A stretch of DNA of 64,000 bases, taken from Dyadobacter sp. CY356. Lineage in GTDB: Bacteria; Bacteroidota; Bacteroidia; Cytophagales; Spirosomataceae. The stretch spans positions 248,001 through 312,000 of the forward strand of contig NZ_JAJTSZ010000003.1 of NCBI RefSeq assembly GCF_021440195.1, read 5' to 3'. This document shows positions 61,610 through 64,000 of the stretch, piece after piece (the stretch's first letter is position 1; each line of letters starts with the position of its first letter). The notes under the pieces are model-generated. The model did no database searches, was not told the origin of the DNA, and worked only from the letters and a program-made list of their open reading frames with translations. Position numbers and translations under genes: made by a program.

Positions 61610-62632
61610 TTATAATCCTGCGCTTAAATATATTTTTTCAACGATTTCCTGCAAAACAGCGCCTTCTTCACCCAGACAAATATTGGTTTGTTTCCCTAAA
61701 ATGGCATCAATAAAAGCCTTGGTATTTTTAAGTTGCGTATCCGTTTCTTCGAGAAAAGGAAATTGGATATCGGCCAACTCTCCGGCCACTTCCGTATGAA
61801 GCGAAATGGGATTTAAAACAGCACCAGCTTTACTTCCAAAAACTTCCAGATTAATAATCTCTTCTTCTTTTTGATTTAAAGCAAAAGAACAGGAAACTGC
61901 AATACTTTTATTATCCGGAAAAGTCAGGTAAGCGAAGCAGGCATCATCAACATCAAACTTTGCAGGATCCCATTGTCCTTTTAAACCTTTACCACCGGTT
62001 TTGCCGATAAAATCATAAATGTTACCAACTACTTTATCGGGCGTCTGATAATCCATCATCCCTAAGGCAAGATCCAGAATGTGTACGCCAAGATCAATCA
62101 GCGCGCCTCCACCTTGTATGGTTTTGTTGGTAAAGTTACCCCAGCCAGGAATTCCTCTGCGGCGTAAATAATTTGCTTTGATATGATAAACTTCGCCTAA
62201 CTGACCTTCGCTCAACAACTTTTTCAAAAGCAAATATTCAGAAGTTTGCCGTCTTTGAAAATTATAAGCTAGTATTTTACCCTTTTCGATTGCCAGATCG
62301 GCCATTTTACGGGCTTCTGTGGCCGTCATGGCTGGCGGTTTCTCGCATAATACGTGACAGCCATTTTTAAGCGCCTGCATCGTATAATCGTAATGAAGAT
62401 TGTTTGGTGTGCAATTAACCACCAGATCCAGCTCGCAGCTATTAAACATACTTTCAAGATTATCAAAAGCGCCCGGGATGAGGTGCTGATCAGCTATCAA
62501 ACGGGTTTTGTTGAGATCACGACCGCAAACTGCAACAATTTCAACCTGATCTGATAACTTTTTTAAAGCGGGGATATGGTTTTGATCCGCAATATGACCA
62601 CCACCAATGATAGCGGCTTTAAGAAGAGACAT
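61610..62632 (-). CDS. Gfo/Idh/MocA-family oxidoreductase
   Basis: 340 residues. The Rossmann motif is AAIIGGGHIADQNHIPALKK (residues 6-25), and the catalytic-site lysine is in GCHVLCEKPPAMTATEARKM (near 92-111). The C-terminal alpha/beta domain has GGGALIDLGVHILDLALGMM, where the histidine of the family's conserved DxGxH is visible. Such enzymes oxidise or reduce sugars and inositols with NAD(P). The substrate is not readable from sequence. Confidence 0.92.
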   Translation of the reverse strand: MSLLKAAIIGGGHIADQNHIPALKKLSDQVEIVAVCGRDLNKTRLIADQHLIPGAFDNLESMFNSCELDLVVNCTPNNLHYDYTMQALKNGCHVLCEKPPAMTATEARKMADLAIEKGKILAYNFQRRQTSEYLLLKKLLSEGQLGEVYHIKANYLRRRGIPGWGNFTNKTIQGGGALIDLGVHILDLALGMMDYQTPDKVVGNIYDFIGKTGGKGLKGQWDPAKFDVDDACFAYLTFPDNKSIAVSCSFALNQKEEEIINLEVFGSKAGAVLNPISLHTEVAGELADIQFPFLEETDTQLKNTKAFIDAILGKQTNICLGEEGAVLQEIVEKIYLSAGL

Positions 62633-62696
62633 GCAAAGCTGATTTAAGAGTGTCTGTAAAAATATTGAAATGAAAACGATTTCAGGCTTTTAGCGC

Positions 62697-62732
62697 AAAA
62701 ATGCCTCATGATTATTTTCACGAGGCATTTTT
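62697..62732 (-). terminator. Terminator of the BlaR1-TonB gene
   Basis: AAAAATGCCTCATG and CACGAGGCATTTTT pair over 13 to 14 bp (one mismatch) with an 8-base loop, 22 bases past the stop at 62755. Confidence 0.85.
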
Positions 62733-62754
62733 ACGATTCCATCAGATTCAATAT

Positions 62755-64000
62755 CTATATAATTTTTCTTCCAAAACTGTAAGTGTTCTGAGTTTCTTGT
62801 TCTGGTGCAGGTTTTGCGATTCTTAATTTCATACTTTGAATCTTCACCTCGGGCTTTTTATCGTCCGAAAAATCAAAGGCTTTTGTCAAAAGTTTATCCA
62901 GCTTAGCCAAAACTGGTGTCTCAGGCATTTTGTAATTAAAATAGCGGTTTTTACTATTTTGATTGTCCGCCGGATAGCTACCCTGATATTTCTCTTTTGC
63001 GGCGACTCCTCTTTTTAAATTGAAGCGAATTGAAAGTGTATATTCCATCGAAACCGCTCGTCCGTTTTGCCTTGCTGGCTCCCATCTTGGCATGTTCAAA
63101 ACCAGACGAAGTGCTTCATCATCAATCCCCAAGCCAATTTCCTTTACAAGCTTTGGTTTGCGAACATCACCATTGCTGTTGATTGTAAAGGATACTAACG
63201 CAATTCCTCCTGCACTAACACCTATGGCTTCCTCAGGATACCTGATATTACTTTGAATATATTTTGCTAATGCTTCTTCTCCGCCTGGGAATTGTGGTTT
63301 TTGTTCTTTAACCGCAGATAAGGATGTGGCAATTTCTTTCTCTTTTTTCCTTTCTTCGGCAATTTTGGCAATATCCTGATAGGCCGTAAATTCGGGCCCC
63401 TTTATTTCGTTTTGTCCATTTTTAAATGTCAATGTATACTTTGATTTCCCTTTTTCAACAACTAAAATTTGTGGAATATAACTGACATGACTTACAACAA
63501 GAACCTCGCCAACTTTAACATTTGATATTTTGAAATGGCCAAGTGGATTAGTAGTAACCGAAACGTCTCTATCCGGATCAAAAATGTTAACATCCGCAAT
63601 TCCCAAACCAGATTCCCGCAAAATATCACCTTCGATATTTACTTTAACTTTTCCTGTATCTGATTTTACAATTGCCGGGATATATTTAGCAACAGAGGAG
63701 TTGTCCGTAATTTCAGTTTCCTTGTACAAACCGGAACCTGGCGTGTTTTGCACTTCTTCCGAAACAGTTAATTTTTCTCTTGCCGCGGTCAATAACACAG
63801 CAAAAAGCAGAACAGGAACAATCATCAGATATTTTCCCAATGACCAGCGGGAATTACGGTTTTTATAGATCATTTTGATTCTGCTTTTTAATGTTGAAGA
63901 ATTGAAAAAATGATTGGTAAGTAATGTTACCGGGACAGAAAGGGCATAAGAAACAAGAAAACGCGCGTAATGATCACGGTTTGGCACTGCTTCATCTGCC
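62755..64000 (-). CDS. BlaR1/M56-type membrane protein with TonB C-terminal domain (5' end outside window)
   Basis: The frame is open to base 64000. The first visible residues, ADEAVPNRDHYARFLVSYAL, are the end of an M56 zinc-peptidase domain, whose H-E-x-x-H lies off the window. A membrane helix (LMIVPVLLFAVLLTAA) leads into a periplasmic part with a carboxypeptidase-regulatory-like fold (GIADVNIFDPDRDVSVTTNP), then a complete TonB C-terminal domain: FPGGEEALAKYIQSNIRYPE, IALVSFTINSNGDV, RWEPARQNGRAVSMEYTLSI. Such fusions in Bacteroidota are usually next to a BlaI-type repressor and may sense antibiotic or envelope stress. The terminator lies just downstream. Confidence 0.88.
   Translation of the reverse strand, partial: ADEAVPNRDHYARFLVSYALSVPVTLLTNHFFNSSTLKSRIKMIYKNRNSRWSLGKYLMIVPVLLFAVLLTAAREKLTVSEEVQNTPGSGLYKETEITDNSSVAKYIPAIVKSDTGKVKVNIEGDILRESGLGIADVNIFDPDRDVSVTTNPLGHFKISNVKVGEVLVVSHVSYIPQILVVEKGKSKYTLTFKNGQNEIKGPEFTAYQDIAKIAEERKKEKEIATSLSAVKEQKPQFPGGEEALAKYIQSNIRYPEEAIGVSAGGIALVSFTINSNGDVRKPKLVKEIGLGIDDEALRLVLNMPRWEPARQNGRAVSMEYTLSIRFNLKRGVAAKEKYQGSYPADNQNSKNRYFNYKMPETPVLAKLDKLLTKAFDFSDDKKPEVKIQSMKLRIAKPAPEQETQNTYSFGRKII

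Overview
The window reads as chromosomal DNA of a member of the Bacteroidota, most probably class Cytophagia and close to Dyadobacter or Spirosoma. The basis is a TonB-dependent receptor, a type IX secretion sorting domain, a BlaR1/M56-TonB fusion, DUF6048/DUF6452 proteins, a Bacteroidota-type arginine decarboxylase, TAnnTTTG promoter elements, few Shine-Dalgarno sequences and a tRNA without encoded CCA. No rRNA, insertion sequence, integrase or CRISPR array was seen.

Layout. 0-8 kb: a TonB-dependent receptor cut by the left edge, a 54-55 bp repeat array, a HicA-like small protein coupled to a 326-residue partner, a T9SS-exported protein, a lipoprotein and hemE. 8-11 kb: a HAD phosphatase of GmhB type lacking its zinc cysteines, a 43-residue lipoprotein and arginine decarboxylase. 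11-19 kb: a TetR regulator and a complete RND efflux operon (TolC-like, adaptor, permease), with an AT-rich lipoprotein gene between regulator and pump. 19-23 kb: tRNA-Pro(GGG) followed by an AT-rich accessory block holding an ATPase/PD-(D/E)xK-like nuclease pair (the best candidate for an undescribed system) and a doubly broken DUF4041-GIY-YIG gene. 23-32 kb: a secreted GH67-like protein, an NmrA/HxlR divergent pair with putative operators, ornithine aminotransferase, an S41 protease, a GlsB-like protein and a GH3-type protein. 32-40 kb: SbcC without SbcD, a polytopic membrane protein and a translationally coupled four-gene sugar module (FdtA-like, FdtB-like, GT2, methyltransferase). 40-49 kb: a sodium:solute symporter divergent from an alpha-L-fucosidase, a DnaA-box palindrome cluster, a Dabb protein, a PhoR-like kinase, glutamate dehydrogenase and TypA. 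49-50 kb: an uncharacterised overlapping gene pair. 50-64 kb: M28 peptidase, TraB/GumN protein, NuoN, Ffh, MscS, DUF6452-DUF6048, Uma2, ExbB-ExbD, a Gfo/Idh/MocA oxidoreductase and a BlaR1-TonB protein cut by the right edge.

The genes fall into recognisable working units: efflux and its regulator, amino-sugar synthesis and transfer, fucoside use, and energy transduction to outer-membrane receptors. Intergenic space carries at least three kinds of long inverted repeat plus the 54-bp array family, which recurs near 61.5 kb. Functions are assigned from motifs read by eye; no database search was run.
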